A DNA stretch of 64,000 bases from Clostridiales bacterium (GCA_918262735.1 CAKJYJ010000001.1:37320-101319); one strand, 5' to 3'; positions 28,296-37,677 are shown, counted from the first letter of the stretch. Notes: generated by a model not told the origin, from the letters alone. Numbers and translations are program-made.

Positions 28296-28320
28296 CCAAC
28301 ATTTTGTTGGTCTTTTTTTG
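28296..28320 (+). terminator. Terminator of the leuS operon
   Basis: CCAAC(A) and (T)GTTGG arms around a short T loop, followed by TCTTTTTTTG. Confidence 0.75.
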
Positions 28321-28359
28321 TTTTTAGTGGTAAACTATATTGGTTTTATGGAGGCAATT

Positions 28360-29118
28360 ATGTTTAACCTAAAAAATAGAGTTGCAGTAATAACTGGGGC
28401 ATCATCTGGTCTTGGTAAGCAAATGGCAAAGGCTTTTGCAGAGCAAGGAGCAGACGTGGTTATTCTCGCAAGAAGAATTGAAAAGTTAGAAGAATTAAAA
28501 GAAGAATTAGAAGCAAAAGGTGTAAAATGTTTAGCGGTTAAATGCGACGTTACAAGCACGGAAGATATTAACAATGCCGCACGCCTAACAAAAGAAAAAT
28601 TTGGAAAGGTTGATATTTTAGTAAACAATGCTGGAGCATCAAAAGACAATGGTGTTTTAGATATGACAGACGACGAGTGGGATTTTACCATTGCAACCGA
28701 CCTTACTAGTGTGTTTAAGGTTACACGTGCATTTGCAAACATTATGAAAGAGAATAATTACGGAAGAATTATTAATATTTCGTCAATGTATGGGCTTGTT
28801 GGAAACACGGCAATTTCAACTGTTGCTTATCACTCATCTAAAGGTGGTGTGGTTAATTTCACAAGGGCGGTTGCTGCAGAACTTGCAAAACACAACATAA
28901 CATGTAATGCAATTTGTCCTGGATATTTTGAAACAGAATTAACAAAAGCCGTTTTAGACACAAACGAATTCCAAGCATACATGAAGGGGACCGTTCCAAT
29001 GCAAAGGTACGGCAAAGAGGGAGAGTTAAACGCTGCGGCAATTTTTCTTGCAAGCGATGAGGCAAGTTACGTTACTGGTGCGGTGCTTCCTGTTGATGGT
29101 GGATACACCTGTGTTTAA
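28360..29118 (+). CDS. Short-chain dehydrogenase/reductase (FabG/gluconate-5-dehydrogenase-like)
   Basis: A 252-residue NAD(P)-dependent oxidoreductase of the classical SDR family. Cofactor motif TGASSGLG near the N-terminus, NNAG in LVNNAGASKD, catalytic Ser in NISSMYG, and YHSSK (Tyr-x3-Lys). The C-terminal YVTGAVLPVDGGY is typical of FabG-like enzymes. Substrate cannot be told from sequence. Start: ATG 28360 with GGAGG 5 nt away; an upstream ATG at 28348 lies on the SD itself. A TAAACT at 28331-28336 may be the -10. Single gene. Confidence 0.88.
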   Translation: MFNLKNRVAVITGASSGLGKQMAKAFAEQGADVVILARRIEKLEELKEELEAKGVKCLAVKCDVTSTEDINNAARLTKEKFGKVDILVNNAGASKDNGVLDMTDDEWDFTIATDLTSVFKVTRAFANIMKENNYGRIINISSMYGLVGNTAISTVAYHSSKGGVVNFTRAVAAELAKHNITCNAICPGYFETELTKAVLDTNEFQAYMKGTVPMQRYGKEGELNAAAIFLASDEASYVTGAVLPVDGGYTCV

Positions 29119-29136
29119 AATTTTAGAAAATTAATA

Positions 29137-29165
29137 TTGACAATTATAATTAGATTTGATAATAT
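29137..29165 (+). promoter_or_regulatory. Strong promoter before a probable small RNA
   Basis: Consensus TTGACA (29137-29142), exactly 17 nt, TAATAT (29160-29165). Predicted transcript start is near 29172. Confidence 0.7.
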
Positions 29166-29171
29166 AAATAC

Positions 29172-29284
29172 GCTTAATTAAGCCTGTGGTTATGAATTTT
29201 CTTCCTTCAACTTTTATGAGCCAAATTAGAAGATTCGCTGTCCACAAAAAATTGTAGGGGACTTGGCTTTGCCAGGTCTTTTAT
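29172..29284 (+). ncRNA. Candidate structured small RNA or attenuator leader
   Basis: About 110 nt between a strong promoter and an intrinsic terminator, without a convincing reading frame. TGTGG (29185-29189) can pair with CCACA (29242-29246), and inside it GAATTTTCT (29194-29202) with AGAAGATTC (29228-29236). The terminator is GACTTGGC (29260-29267) with GCCAGGTC (29271-29278) and a T-run. It does not match the SRP, 6S, T-box, TPP or purine-riboswitch cores I know. It is either an independent sRNA or a leader regulating the TerD-like gene 34 nt downstream. Confidence 0.5.
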
Positions 29285-29317
29285 TAATTTTAGGGCTTTT
29301 TATAAAGGGGGAGATTT

Positions 29318-31588
29318 ATGGAAAGTAAAAAAGTATTATTAAGAAGAAAAAACAAAATTGTTTTAGAAGGTAAAATAAAAGAGGCAAGCAAAAATAGCAC
29401 CAAACTTGTTTTAACTTTTGTTGAAAATGTTAAACCTCTCGGATTTATTGTTTCCGAAGAGTTATTTAACCATTTAATAAAACTGGACGAGCAAGAAATA
29501 ATTAATATACATTCTTGGGTTATAGACGAATTAAAAGCAAGGGTTGGAGCAAATGTTAAGTATATGCCAATGTATCCAAACTTTCCAAAGGAGGTTATGA
29601 AATCAAGCGAATTAAAATTATGTTTAGATGCATTATTCCATTATTGGAAAAGAGATGTTCATAACGAGCTTGCTATCGACATTGAAGAAAAACCACAAAC
29701 AAGAGCAAAAGAAATAAAAAATAAAAAAGAAATAAAAGAAGCAAAATACACAACCCTAAACCTTGGAAAAAATGAAGACATTGAAGAAATTCTTTCTAAT
29801 CTTTTGGCCCTAAGTGTTGCATACTCAAAACAAGATCAAGAAGATTTAAGAATTTTAACCAAAGAGCAAAATTGGAAGAAATATGTTCCAGAAACAATAA
29901 AAAATAGAGAAAACTTGGCTTTTTTGATAGCAAATGCGTTAAATTTTGACAAATATTTTACCAACGAGGTTAAAAATGCATCTGAAAATAAAATAAATCA
30001 AATTAAAGAATTATGCCAAGATAAAGCAATTAAAGATGCAAAAGTTTTTGATAAAAACATAAAAACCGCCACCGATGTTTTAAGAGTTTTTGTGGGCGTG
30101 TGTGGTGGAGATTTAAGCCTTGCCCAAAACACAAAATTTAAGTCAATACCAAGGAAAATTAGAAAATACATTCTGTCATTATTTGAAAAAACTGAAAACA
30201 TGGGGCTATATATGTCGCTAAAGAGCGAACAGTTTAAGATGGCATTTAGGTATCTTCATGTTGACGAATTTAGAAACAAAAAAGGCGAACCAATTTTCCC
30301 TAAAACTTCAAAGGCAATAAACGAGGTTAGAGATAAAAAGTACACAAAAAGTATATATGCAAAAATACAAGCAATGATTAACAACAAACAAATTCCAGAA
30401 CTTGTTGAAGTGCTTGAGAGCGAGCCTGGACTATTTGCAAGAAAACTAGACGAGGTTTTAAGAATAACAAATAAAAAGAACACAGTGTTAAAAGCCTTCA
30501 ACAGCATTGCAAAATATGTTGACATAAAAATACTTTTCACACTGAGGGAATATTTTATAAACAGAACAAGCGAAAATGATTTTAGAGTGTTCTTCCCTAA
30601 AGGGCAGGTTGCAAGTGCATATTGTAAGGAAAATAATTTAGAGCCTATCAGCGAAGATTTGTCTAATGCCGTTAAGGCAATTTGTGAAAAAGCAATAAAA
30701 GAAAAGCTAGGAGAAAAAGAAAAATTAAACAAGGTTTATATCAGTGAAAAACTGAAGAATTACAAAGCACCAATGGTGCTAAGGAACCTAACCAGCGGAA
30801 TAAAAACAATAACGAGGGGCTCGAGGGTTGAAACCGACAAAAAGTTCCCGGTCTTAAGAGCATTTATTTGGTGGAGAGAAGACGTTGATATTGACCTTTC
30901 GTGTGTGTTATTTAATAAAGATTGGCAATATATTTCGCACATCTCATACACCAACTTAAAAGATAAATATGGTTGTCATTCTGGCGATGTTACATATCAA
31001 AGGGATAATGGTTATGAAGGTGAGTGTGAGTTTATTGACCTAGACACAAAAGAGCTTGCAAAAGACAATATTAAATATGTTGTTTTTGAAGTTCACAACT
31101 TTAGAGGTCTAAAATTCAGTGAAACAAACTGCAGGTTTGGTTTTATGAAGCGTAAAAATACCTTTAAGTATGTTGAGAGAAAAGACCGCAATAGTATAGG
31201 CATTGATGATAAAAAATATATATACAGAAATACTGATGAATTATTTGAACCTGTAACTGTTCAAACCTATTTAAACATAACGGCAGATGCAACAACAATG
31301 GTTCCATTAATATATGATGTTGAAACCAACGAAATAATTTGGTGTGATATGGGAGTTACAAATAACCTAACAACTAAGAATGTTGAAAACACACTCACGA
31401 GTGCCGTTTCTGCATGTTATGCTTGTGTTAATAACAAAACACCAAACCTATATGATGTGTTGTATCTTAATGCAGTTGCTAGGGGAGAAGTTGTTAACAA
31501 CAAACAAGATGCTGACGTGGTTTTTGACACAGATGATGGAATTACACCTTACGATATTGATGTTATTGTTGCAAAGTTCTTATCTTAA
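29318..31588 (+). CDS. Large TerD-like (tellurite/stress resistance superfamily) protein
   Basis: A 756-residue cytoplasmic protein. The N-terminal ~500 residues are helical and charged, without a motif I recognise. The C-terminal ~250 residues resemble TerD: FPVLRAFIWWREDVDIDLSCVLFNKDW, then ISYTNLKDKYGCHSGDVTY and FIDLDTKELAKDNIKYVVFEVHNFRG, a beta-sandwich with Asp-rich calcium-binding loops in known TerD proteins. Family role: stress and toxic-anion resistance, phage inhibition in some ter systems; the exact activity is unknown. SD GGGGGAG. It is downstream of the candidate RNA, and no TerC, TerA, TerB or TerZ homologue is nearby. Shares a terminator with convergent dnaA. Confidence 0.75.
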   Translation: MESKKVLLRRKNKIVLEGKIKEASKNSTKLVLTFVENVKPLGFIVSEELFNHLIKLDEQEIINIHSWVIDELKARVGANVKYMPMYPNFPKEVMKSSELKLCLDALFHYWKRDVHNELAIDIEEKPQTRAKEIKNKKEIKEAKYTTLNLGKNEDIEEILSNLLALSVAYSKQDQEDLRILTKEQNWKKYVPETIKNRENLAFLIANALNFDKYFTNEVKNASENKINQIKELCQDKAIKDAKVFDKNIKTATDVLRVFVGVCGGDLSLAQNTKFKSIPRKIRKYILSLFEKTENMGLYMSLKSEQFKMAFRYLHVDEFRNKKGEPIFPKTSKAINEVRDKKYTKSIYAKIQAMINNKQIPELVEVLESEPGLFARKLDEVLRITNKKNTVLKAFNSIAKYVDIKILFTLREYFINRTSENDFRVFFPKGQVASAYCKENNLEPISEDLSNAVKAICEKAIKEKLGEKEKLNKVYISEKLKNYKAPMVLRNLTSGIKTITRGSRVETDKKFPVLRAFIWWREDVDIDLSCVLFNKDWQYISHISYTNLKDKYGCHSGDVTYQRDNGYEGECEFIDLDTKELAKDNIKYVVFEVHNFRGLKFSETNCRFGFMKRKNTFKYVERKDRNSIGIDDKKYIYRNTDELFEPVTVQTYLNITADATTMVPLIYDVETNEIIWCDMGVTNNLTTKNVENTLTSAVSACYACVNNKTPNLYDVLYLNAVARGEVVNNKQDADVVFDTDDGITPYDIDVIVAKFLS

Positions 31589-31600
31589 AGAAAGATAAAT

Positions 31601-31636
31601 AAAAAAGTTCACACAAACGTGTGAACCTTTTTTTGT
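31601..31636. terminator. Bidirectional terminator between the TerD-like gene and dnaA
   Basis: Perfect 8-bp stem GTTCACAC (31607-31614) with GTGTGAAC (31619-31626), AAAC loop, A-run on the left and T-run on the right. Confidence 0.85.
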
Positions 31637-31646
31637 TATATTAACA

Positions 31647-32999
31647 TTACAAAGATACTTTTTGTTTTAAGTCATTTACAATCAATCTTGTTTTATTGTC
31701 TTTTTTAATCATTTCTGCAATTTTATCTCTTGCGTGCATAACCGTTGTGTGATCTCTTCCGCCAAAGAGTTTACCAATTGTAACAAGTGGAATATCCAAC
31801 ATATCATCAATCAAATAAATTGCAATCATTCTTGGTTCAACAATTTCTTTGTTTTTCTTTTTGCCGGTTATTTCGGCTTGTGATATTTCAAAATATGCAC
31901 AAACTTCATTTATTATTTTTTCAGGGGTCAGGCGCTGTTCTTTTTCAATTAAATCTTCCTTGAAGGCTTGTTGTGCATCTTCAATAGATGCTGTGCGTTT
32001 CCCCATTAGAGTAGCATAGAAGAATACCTTTGAAAGCATACCCTCCATTTCCCTGATATTTGTGAATGGTTTTTCTGCAATAAAGTTAATAACCTCATCA
32101 TCTAAATAGAACTTTTCAATCTGTGCTTTTTTCTTTAAGATTGCCATTCTTGTTTCAAAGTCAGGGATTTGCATGTCTTGAATAAGCCCGCAAGAAAAAC
32201 GAGATTTCAATCTGTCTTCAACATCAATTTCTTGAGGTGAACGGTCAGAAGTGATTATTATTTGTTTATTATTTTGGTATAAGTCATTAAACGTGTGGAA
32301 AAATTCTTCTTTGGTTGAATTTCTATTTGCAATGAATTGAATATCATCAATCATCAAAACATCAATGTTCCTATATTTTTCTCTAAACTCAAAAATGGCT
32401 TTATCCTTACCAGAATTAATAACACCCAAAGATTCAATGTATTCATTCATAAAGTTTTCGCATGTAACGTACTTTATTTTTAATTCTGGATTATGTTCAG
32501 TTAAATAGTTACCAATGGCATGCATAAGGTGAGTTTTACCAAGACCAACACCACTGTAAATAAAGAGCGGGTTAAATTTGTTTCCTGGAGATTCAGCAAC
32601 AGCATGTGCAGCGGCATAACAGAATTGATTACTTTTACCAACAACAAAATTATCGAATGTATATTTTTCATTAAATTGTTTTTTATCTGTTTGGTTAATT
32701 ATAATAGCATCGGGTTTGTCCACCGACATTTGTGCCACATACTTATCTTTTTCATCTTTATCTAAAATTTCAAAGCTAACATATTCACCAAAAACGTCGT
32801 GAATACATTCGGCAAGTCTTTCAGCGTTGTTTTTCAGTATTTGATTTTTTGCAGAAACGCTCGATGTGAAAAGAACCAAATTGTTATTCTTTAGTTCTAG
32901 CACTTCAAGTTTTGAAATCCATAAATCAAAAGTTATTGCTGAAACATAGTTCTGCATTTTGGCTAAAACTTTTTGCCATAAATCTTGTATCTCTTGCAT
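31647..32999 (-). CDS. dnaA: Chromosomal replication initiator DnaA
   Basis: A 450-residue AAA+ initiator that binds DnaA boxes and melts the origin. Domain I at the N-terminus, then AAA+ core with Walker A GVGLGKTHLMHA, Walker B VLMIDDIQFI, sensor I region IITSDRSPQE and the arginine-containing RFSCGL, and domain IV with the DNA-binding signature FGGRDHTTVMHA. I use ATG 32999 with GGAG (33009-33006) 6 nt away; the frame is also open to a TTG at 33011. It lies 23 kb from dnaN and 23 kb from the DnaA-box cluster at 8.4-8.8 kb. It follows the RNHCP gene with 12 nt between them, so the two are cotranscribed. Confidence 0.97.
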   Translation of the reverse strand: MQEIQDLWQKVLAKMQNYVSAITFDLWISKLEVLELKNNNLVLFTSSVSAKNQILKNNAERLAECIHDVFGEYVSFEILDKDEKDKYVAQMSVDKPDAIIINQTDKKQFNEKYTFDNFVVGKSNQFCYAAAHAVAESPGNKFNPLFIYSGVGLGKTHLMHAIGNYLTEHNPELKIKYVTCENFMNEYIESLGVINSGKDKAIFEFREKYRNIDVLMIDDIQFIANRNSTKEEFFHTFNDLYQNNKQIIITSDRSPQEIDVEDRLKSRFSCGLIQDMQIPDFETRMAILKKKAQIEKFYLDDEVINFIAEKPFTNIREMEGMLSKVFFYATLMGKRTASIEDAQQAFKEDLIEKEQRLTPEKIINEVCAYFEISQAEITGKKKNKEIVEPRMIAIYLIDDMLDIPLVTIGKLFGGRDHTTVMHARDKIAEMIKKDNKTRLIVNDLKQKVSL

Positions 33000-33011
33000 A
33001 ATCTTCTCCAA

Positions 33012-33326
33012 TTAAATTTTGTATGTTTTGTTTGCCACTTTTGTTATCATGTCCTTACTGTCATCATCGGCAACTTTATTGTTGTGTAGTTGTTTACATT
33101 TTGTGCACCTATACACCAGAACATAACCCTTATTCTGAGAATATTTTAAATCAACCGGAACCAAAAGTCCACCACATTCATTTGCTCTGTCGCCAGGGTT
33201 AATGTCCACATGAAGTGAGCATAGGCAAAACGGGCAATGATCTCTTGAGGAGTATTTTAATGGCAGAACCTGCTTTCCGCAATTTGCACAAATAAAAGCC
33301 TCATCATTTTTTGTGAAGTTTTTCAT
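33012..33326 (-). CDS. RNHCP domain protein upstream of dnaA
   Basis: A 104-residue zinc-binding protein. FICANCGKQV gives one CxxC, followed by the family signature SSRDHCPFCLCSLHVDINPGDRANECGG and a third CxxC (YRCTKC). The function of RNHCP proteins is not known; the Cys pattern suggests nucleic-acid binding. I chose ATG 33326 although the frame opens at 33347, because a near-consensus promoter (TTGACT-17-TAAAAT) places its -10 at 33340-33335, inside the longer version. Transcription should then begin at or next to the ATG, giving a leaderless mRNA; no SD is visible for either start. Likely cotranscribed with dnaA. Confidence 0.8.
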   Translation of the reverse strand: MKNFTKNDEAFICANCGKQVLPLKYSSRDHCPFCLCSLHVDINPGDRANECGGLLVPVDLKYSQNKGYVLVYRCTKCKQLHNNKVADDDSKDMITKVANKTYKI

Positions 33327-33334
33327 ACTTAAAT

Positions 33335-33363
33335 ATTTTATCGACATAAGCAGAAAAAGTCAA
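33335..33363 (-). promoter_or_regulatory. Promoter of the RNHCP-dnaA operon (leaderless)
   Basis: Minus strand: -35 TTGACT (33363-33358), 17-nt spacer, -10 TAAAAT (33340-33335). Eight nt separate the -10 from the ATG at 33326. Confidence 0.65.
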
Positions 33364-33460
33364 CCAAGTTACTAAATTTAAGAAAACAAAAATAACATGT
33401 GAAGCCGATATAAAAGTTTAATATTGTAAATGGTATTAAATTAATCGCACTTATAAATCG

Positions 33461-33502
33461 TTAAAAATATTAATTAACAATTAATTGTTAAAATATTTTT
33501 AA
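33461..33502. repeat. 42-bp AT-only near-palindrome upstream of dnaA
   Basis: An almost perfect inverted repeat centred on AATT, with TTAAAAATATT and AATATTTTTAA as the outer arms. The gap 33364-33593 is nearly pure A/T, with a CCCTT/AAGGG hairpin at 33535-33550 that may end the transglutaminase-like operon. No DnaA box is present. Confidence 0.5.
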
Positions 33503-33593
33503 TTAATTAAATTAATAATAAAATAATTAATTTCCCCTTATTTATAAAGGGATTGGCTGAAATAAATAATAATTATTAATTATTTAATTTATT

Positions 33594-35651
33594 TTATTTA
33601 ATTATTTTTTCATCAATTATATTTTCATTAAATAATGTGTTTATGGCATTAGGTTTAAAAACACTTTTTGAACGGTTAACACTAAACGAAATAATCTTTT
33701 GGGTCTCGCTTTCAACTTGGGCAGTTGTTAAATTTGGATGCAACTTACTAATAATGTTTTTAAGTGCACATTGGGTTTTTGCGATTTCAACGGGTTTACT
33801 GTTTTTTATTATTGACTTACATACCAAAGCATTTGTTATCTCGCAGATGTATTTTCCATTAATAATTTGCTCTGCTCCAGATTTACCATTTAGTATATTT
33901 CGTACTTCATAGTCCATTTCACTTTTTTCTTTGGCAACATTATCACTAATTGAATTTGCATTTTCCACTAAACATTCAATAACGCTTTCTTCGCCTTCAA
34001 TCATTAATGATTTTTTAACAGAATTAACAAATTCTTGAGAGGTTTGGGAATTGTTAAGTAGCGATATAATCCTATTATCCAATTGCTTAAAATTATTCAA
34101 GCCACAATAGATATCTTTAAGTTTTGGGTTATCTTCAAAAAGGGCTTTCAATTCATCAATAAAGCCAGCTGATTTTTCTTGTCTTAACAATTTATCATTA
34201 TACTTCTTTATATATATAGGTGTTATTTGTAGTAATCTTTTTTCATTTTTAGATGGATTAGTTTTTTGTTCAATTTCCATCATTGTTTTTTTACTTAATT
34301 CAATTAGTCTTTTTAATCGTTCGATTTCATCATTGCAATATGTGTCGACCTTGTTGTAGAGCGCATTAAGAGTTTGTTTAACGTTGGTTTCTTTTGTTGA
34401 ATACTTGGCAATTAAACTATTGGCAACTGATTTTAATTTGTTAAAATCTTTTGTTCGAAGCGAATCTTCTAAAACAAATCTAAAATCAACCAAATCCATT
34501 TTTGTTAAATAACGAACACCATTTGAGTTGAACAAGTCAACATAATCATTAAGAATTTTTATTGTATTATTTGCATCGGTAATTTTTAGATTATATTTAT
34601 GCTGTAAAACATAATTGCAATATGCGTTTGGTATTTCTTTTATTAGTGTGGGATATCTCTTTAGTAAATCCGCTAAAAAGTTTGGGCAGGGAAGAATTCC
34701 ATCTTCCGAAAAACTAATTGCCTCAGGGTCTTTTTCATTAAAAAGTTTTCTTTTAGGCTTGGCTCCCATACTAGAATTTGTGTTACCCACCAAACTAACA
34801 TTTATTCCTCTAATGCGGATTGGTAGTTTTTTAACATCTTCCAAAGGAAGCATAAAAAAGCTTAGTTTTTTAGATGTGTCATCTTCCTGTGCACAATCCC
34901 AAGTTGGGTCGCAGTAATAATAACCATCAATTCCATATTTTTCATCTTTAACATAAACAACAACATTTGCGTGCATATCATCAAAAGTATTATTGTCTTT
35001 TGCGCATTGAACAAAGTTTGGGTAAACCTTAATATTTTCATCGCCAACGGCGTCAATAATAGCTTTTAGCCAATTTGCATAACCAATGCAAACAACATTA
35101 TTTGAATTGAGCACACCATATACCGAGCGGGACATTGCAGGGTCTTCATTATCTTTTTCTGAAACATATTTCTTTGAAGAAACCTTTAGGTATGCCGCCA
35201 TAAGTTTTTCATAAGGAGAGAAGTTGTTATCTCTTAATTTGTTGGCAGTTGATTCAATTTTTTTATTTGCGGTTCTAACTTGTTCTATACTAAAAGTGTT
35301 AAACACATCATCAAAACCAAATGATATATTTTCTTTTTCAAATATTTGGTTAATATCTTCAATCTTTTTCCACTCGTCATTTGTGTAGGTGTAATTTAGG
35401 TTGTTATCAACAACTACGCTAATGTCATTAAGGGATATCTGCTCATCTGTTAGGTTTTTTATAATGTCTTTAATTCTTTCAGTAAAATCCTCTAAAAAAA
35501 CTTCATTTCTGTGGGCACGAATAACAAATTGCAACCTGCCAGTCTGGCGTTTTTTTATTTCATAGTCCAAAATATTAGTATGGTTTAGAACAACTCTTTC
35601 GCCAGCATTCATGGCATTCAAATCTTTGAAATCAAAATAATATTTATTCAT
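33594..35651 (-). CDS. Cytoplasmic transglutaminase-fold protein, paralogue 1
   Basis: A 685-residue protein without signal peptide or membrane span. Residues ~150-265 form a transglutaminase-like core: NNVVCIGYANWLKAIID (C188), MHANVVVYV (H227) and GIDGYYYCDPTWD (D248), the Cys-His-Asp triad of papain-like transglutaminase superfamily enzymes. An N-terminal ~110-residue domain (MNKYYFDFKDLN...) and a C-terminal ~400-residue helical region are of unknown type. Possible activity: protease, peptide cyclase or transamidase; substrate unknown. ATG 35651 has AGGAGTT nearby. It overlaps the end of its paralogue by 8 nt, so they are translationally coupled. Confidence 0.75.
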   Translation of the reverse strand: MNKYYFDFKDLNAMNAGERVVLNHTNILDYEIKKRQTGRLQFVIRAHRNEVFLEDFTERIKDIIKNLTDEQISLNDISVVVDNNLNYTYTNDEWKKIEDINQIFEKENISFGFDDVFNTFSIEQVRTANKKIESTANKLRDNNFSPYEKLMAAYLKVSSKKYVSEKDNEDPAMSRSVYGVLNSNNVVCIGYANWLKAIIDAVGDENIKVYPNFVQCAKDNNTFDDMHANVVVYVKDEKYGIDGYYYCDPTWDCAQEDDTSKKLSFFMLPLEDVKKLPIRIRGINVSLVGNTNSSMGAKPKRKLFNEKDPEAISFSEDGILPCPNFLADLLKRYPTLIKEIPNAYCNYVLQHKYNLKITDANNTIKILNDYVDLFNSNGVRYLTKMDLVDFRFVLEDSLRTKDFNKLKSVANSLIAKYSTKETNVKQTLNALYNKVDTYCNDEIERLKRLIELSKKTMMEIEQKTNPSKNEKRLLQITPIYIKKYNDKLLRQEKSAGFIDELKALFEDNPKLKDIYCGLNNFKQLDNRIISLLNNSQTSQEFVNSVKKSLMIEGEESVIECLVENANSISDNVAKEKSEMDYEVRNILNGKSGAEQIINGKYICEITNALVCKSIIKNSKPVEIAKTQCALKNIISKLHPNLTTAQVESETQKIISFSVNRSKSVFKPNAINTLFNENIIDEKIIK

Positions 35652-37677
35652 TGGAACTCCTAAAATCACCGTCCATTATCTCACCGGAAGACATTGCCAT
35701 GACCGAAAAGGCATTTCTTGCATCTCCGAAAAATTTTTCGCTTGCGTTTTTAACATTTTTAGCAACAATACGGTTTACATATGCGTCAATTTTTTCTTCT
35801 GGTATGTCGGTATGAAATGTTTTAAGAACAGTTTTTAATGCTCCAGCCATTGTTTTTAGCTCTAGAGGGTCGCTCATTCCAAGAAGCAACCCCTCAACAC
35901 TTGTTTGTGCTGATTTGTTGGATAGTATTTCATCAATAATTACAGTGTCTGCCTTTATGCTACTAAGTTTAAGAAGAGTGTTGTTATTTTTATTAATAAT
36001 TTGTTGGTCTCTTTCAATTAGTTTTTTTATATCTTCGGTTTCGCCAATAAATGTGTAATTGTTAGGTATTTCTTTTATGGTTTTGTCGATAAACTCAATT
36101 AATCCATCTATATCTTGTTCGGTTTTGCATTTTTTTGCAAAACTGAATATTTTATTTTTCATCTCGTTGCCCAAATAAAATCTTTCTAATGAGCAAACAT
36201 ATTTTTTGTTTTCAGATAAATAATCGTGTATTTTTTTTGAAAGATAATTAATGAGTTTTGCATCTTCCGTGTCGCTAACATCAATTCCAAGAAAGTAATG
36301 AACACTATAATCTTTTGAAAACATATTTTCAATAAGTGTCATAACAAAATCTGTTTCAATTCTTTCGTAGCGGTTACCATCTATGTATTCGTCAGCAAGC
36401 TTTTTTGCCATGTCGAGTGCTATTGATGGGTCTGAAGCTTCAATTGCATTAACAATTGTTCCGTTTAGGCTATAGCCATCATATCGTTCAAGACTTTCAA
36501 TACCACGATTGGCAAGATATGTTTTTACCTTATCAACAATTTCAATTCGTGCCCTCGCCTGGTCTGATTCATATAAGCACTCAGTGAAGGTGTTGTTCTG
36601 TATATCTTCCAACAAACGTTGCGTTTGTTTTGGTTTAAGACGGAAAAAGTCTCGAAGAAACTCGGGTGAGGGAACAAATCCATCACTCGTAAAACTAACC
36701 ATTTGGGTTGACTCTCGAACATTGTATTTTTTGGAAGTATTGGTTATTTCTCTTCTATGTTTATTTTCAACAAAACTTTTGTACGTGTAGTAATCATCCA
36801 GCATACCTTTTTCTCGAATGTGGAAGGATATTTTATCAATGTCTGAAAGTGGCACCAAAAAGAAATTAAACGCACCGGAATATTTGCCTTCTTTTTGTGT
36901 GCAATCCCAAGTTGGGTCAACATAATAGTAGCCATCAATTCCGTATTTTTCATCTTTGATATATATTATTAGGTTAGCGTGGTAGCCATCAATCGTAACA
37001 TTATCTCTAGAACAAGCAACAGAGTTTGGGTATATTTTCACATTGTTGTCACCGATTGTGTCCATTATGGCTTTCAACCAGTAGGCATATCCAACGCAAA
37101 CAATTTTATTTGAGTTTAATACGTTATATAACGAACGTGAGATTGAGGCTTCTTCATCGTCTTCAGCTTGAACATATTCTCTTGAAGTTACTTTTAAGTA
37201 TGCTGCCATAAGTTTTTCATAAGGGGAAAAATCTTTAGACTTAATGGCATCTGCAGTGGCACCAATTTTAGCGTTTGCCGACTCAACTTCTTGCAGGGAG
37301 AATGTTTTATTAATATCTTCAATTCCAAACGTTGCCCCACGCTTTTCAACAAAATTTGCAAGCGTTCTAACAACATTCCATTCCCGACTTTCATAAACGT
37401 AGCTTTGGGCATTGTTTTCAACAACAAATAAAACGTCTTTTGCATCAACATTTACCTCACTAAGTGCTGGGAAAAAATTTTGAATTTGTTTTGTGAATCC
37501 AATGGCAACGATATCTTCTTTTTTTGCTCTTATAACAAGTTTTAGGGTTTCATCTTCTTTTTTCAGATTCAAAAACTCAACAATATCAGCAACAACCGTT
37601 TCTAAGTTTTTTGTGTCCTGTGGATTGTTTATGGCATTAATGATATTGATGTAATCAACATAATACTTATTTGTCAT
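35644..37677 (-). CDS. Cytoplasmic transglutaminase-fold protein, paralogue 2
   Basis: A 677-residue paralogue of the following gene, clearly related over its length: both start with NKYY-D-, share the SPYEKLMAAYLKV segment, and have the same triad, C194 (KIVCVGYAYWLKAI), H233 (YHANLIIYI) and D254 (YYVDPTWD). The C-terminal regions have diverged more. No signal peptide. ATG 37677 is preceded by GGGAGG. First gene of the two-gene operon and divergent from the HExxH protein gene, with 156 nt between. The duplication is old: identity is moderate, not recent. Confidence 0.75.
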   Translation of the reverse strand: MTNKYYVDYINIINAINNPQDTKNLETVVADIVEFLNLKKEDETLKLVIRAKKEDIVAIGFTKQIQNFFPALSEVNVDAKDVLFVVENNAQSYVYESREWNVVRTLANFVEKRGATFGIEDINKTFSLQEVESANAKIGATADAIKSKDFSPYEKLMAAYLKVTSREYVQAEDDEEASISRSLYNVLNSNKIVCVGYAYWLKAIMDTIGDNNVKIYPNSVACSRDNVTIDGYHANLIIYIKDEKYGIDGYYYVDPTWDCTQKEGKYSGAFNFFLVPLSDIDKISFHIREKGMLDDYYTYKSFVENKHRREITNTSKKYNVRESTQMVSFTSDGFVPSPEFLRDFFRLKPKQTQRLLEDIQNNTFTECLYESDQARARIEIVDKVKTYLANRGIESLERYDGYSLNGTIVNAIEASDPSIALDMAKKLADEYIDGNRYERIETDFVMTLIENMFSKDYSVHYFLGIDVSDTEDAKLINYLSKKIHDYLSENKKYVCSLERFYLGNEMKNKIFSFAKKCKTEQDIDGLIEFIDKTIKEIPNNYTFIGETEDIKKLIERDQQIINKNNNTLLKLSSIKADTVIIDEILSNKSAQTSVEGLLLGMSDPLELKTMAGALKTVLKTFHTDIPEEKIDAYVNRIVAKNVKNASEKFFGDARNAFSVMAMSSGEIMDGDFRSSNE

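Noticed and set aside
29172..29284. SRP RNA, 6S RNA or manganese (yybP-ykoY) riboswitch
   Set aside because: The conserved cores (for SRP the GGAAGGAAGCAGCC-like loop) are absent and the pairing pattern differs.
33364..33593. Origin of replication upstream of dnaA
   Set aside because: Very AT-rich with a large palindrome, but not one TTATNCACA match; the DnaA boxes are at 8.4-8.8 kb.
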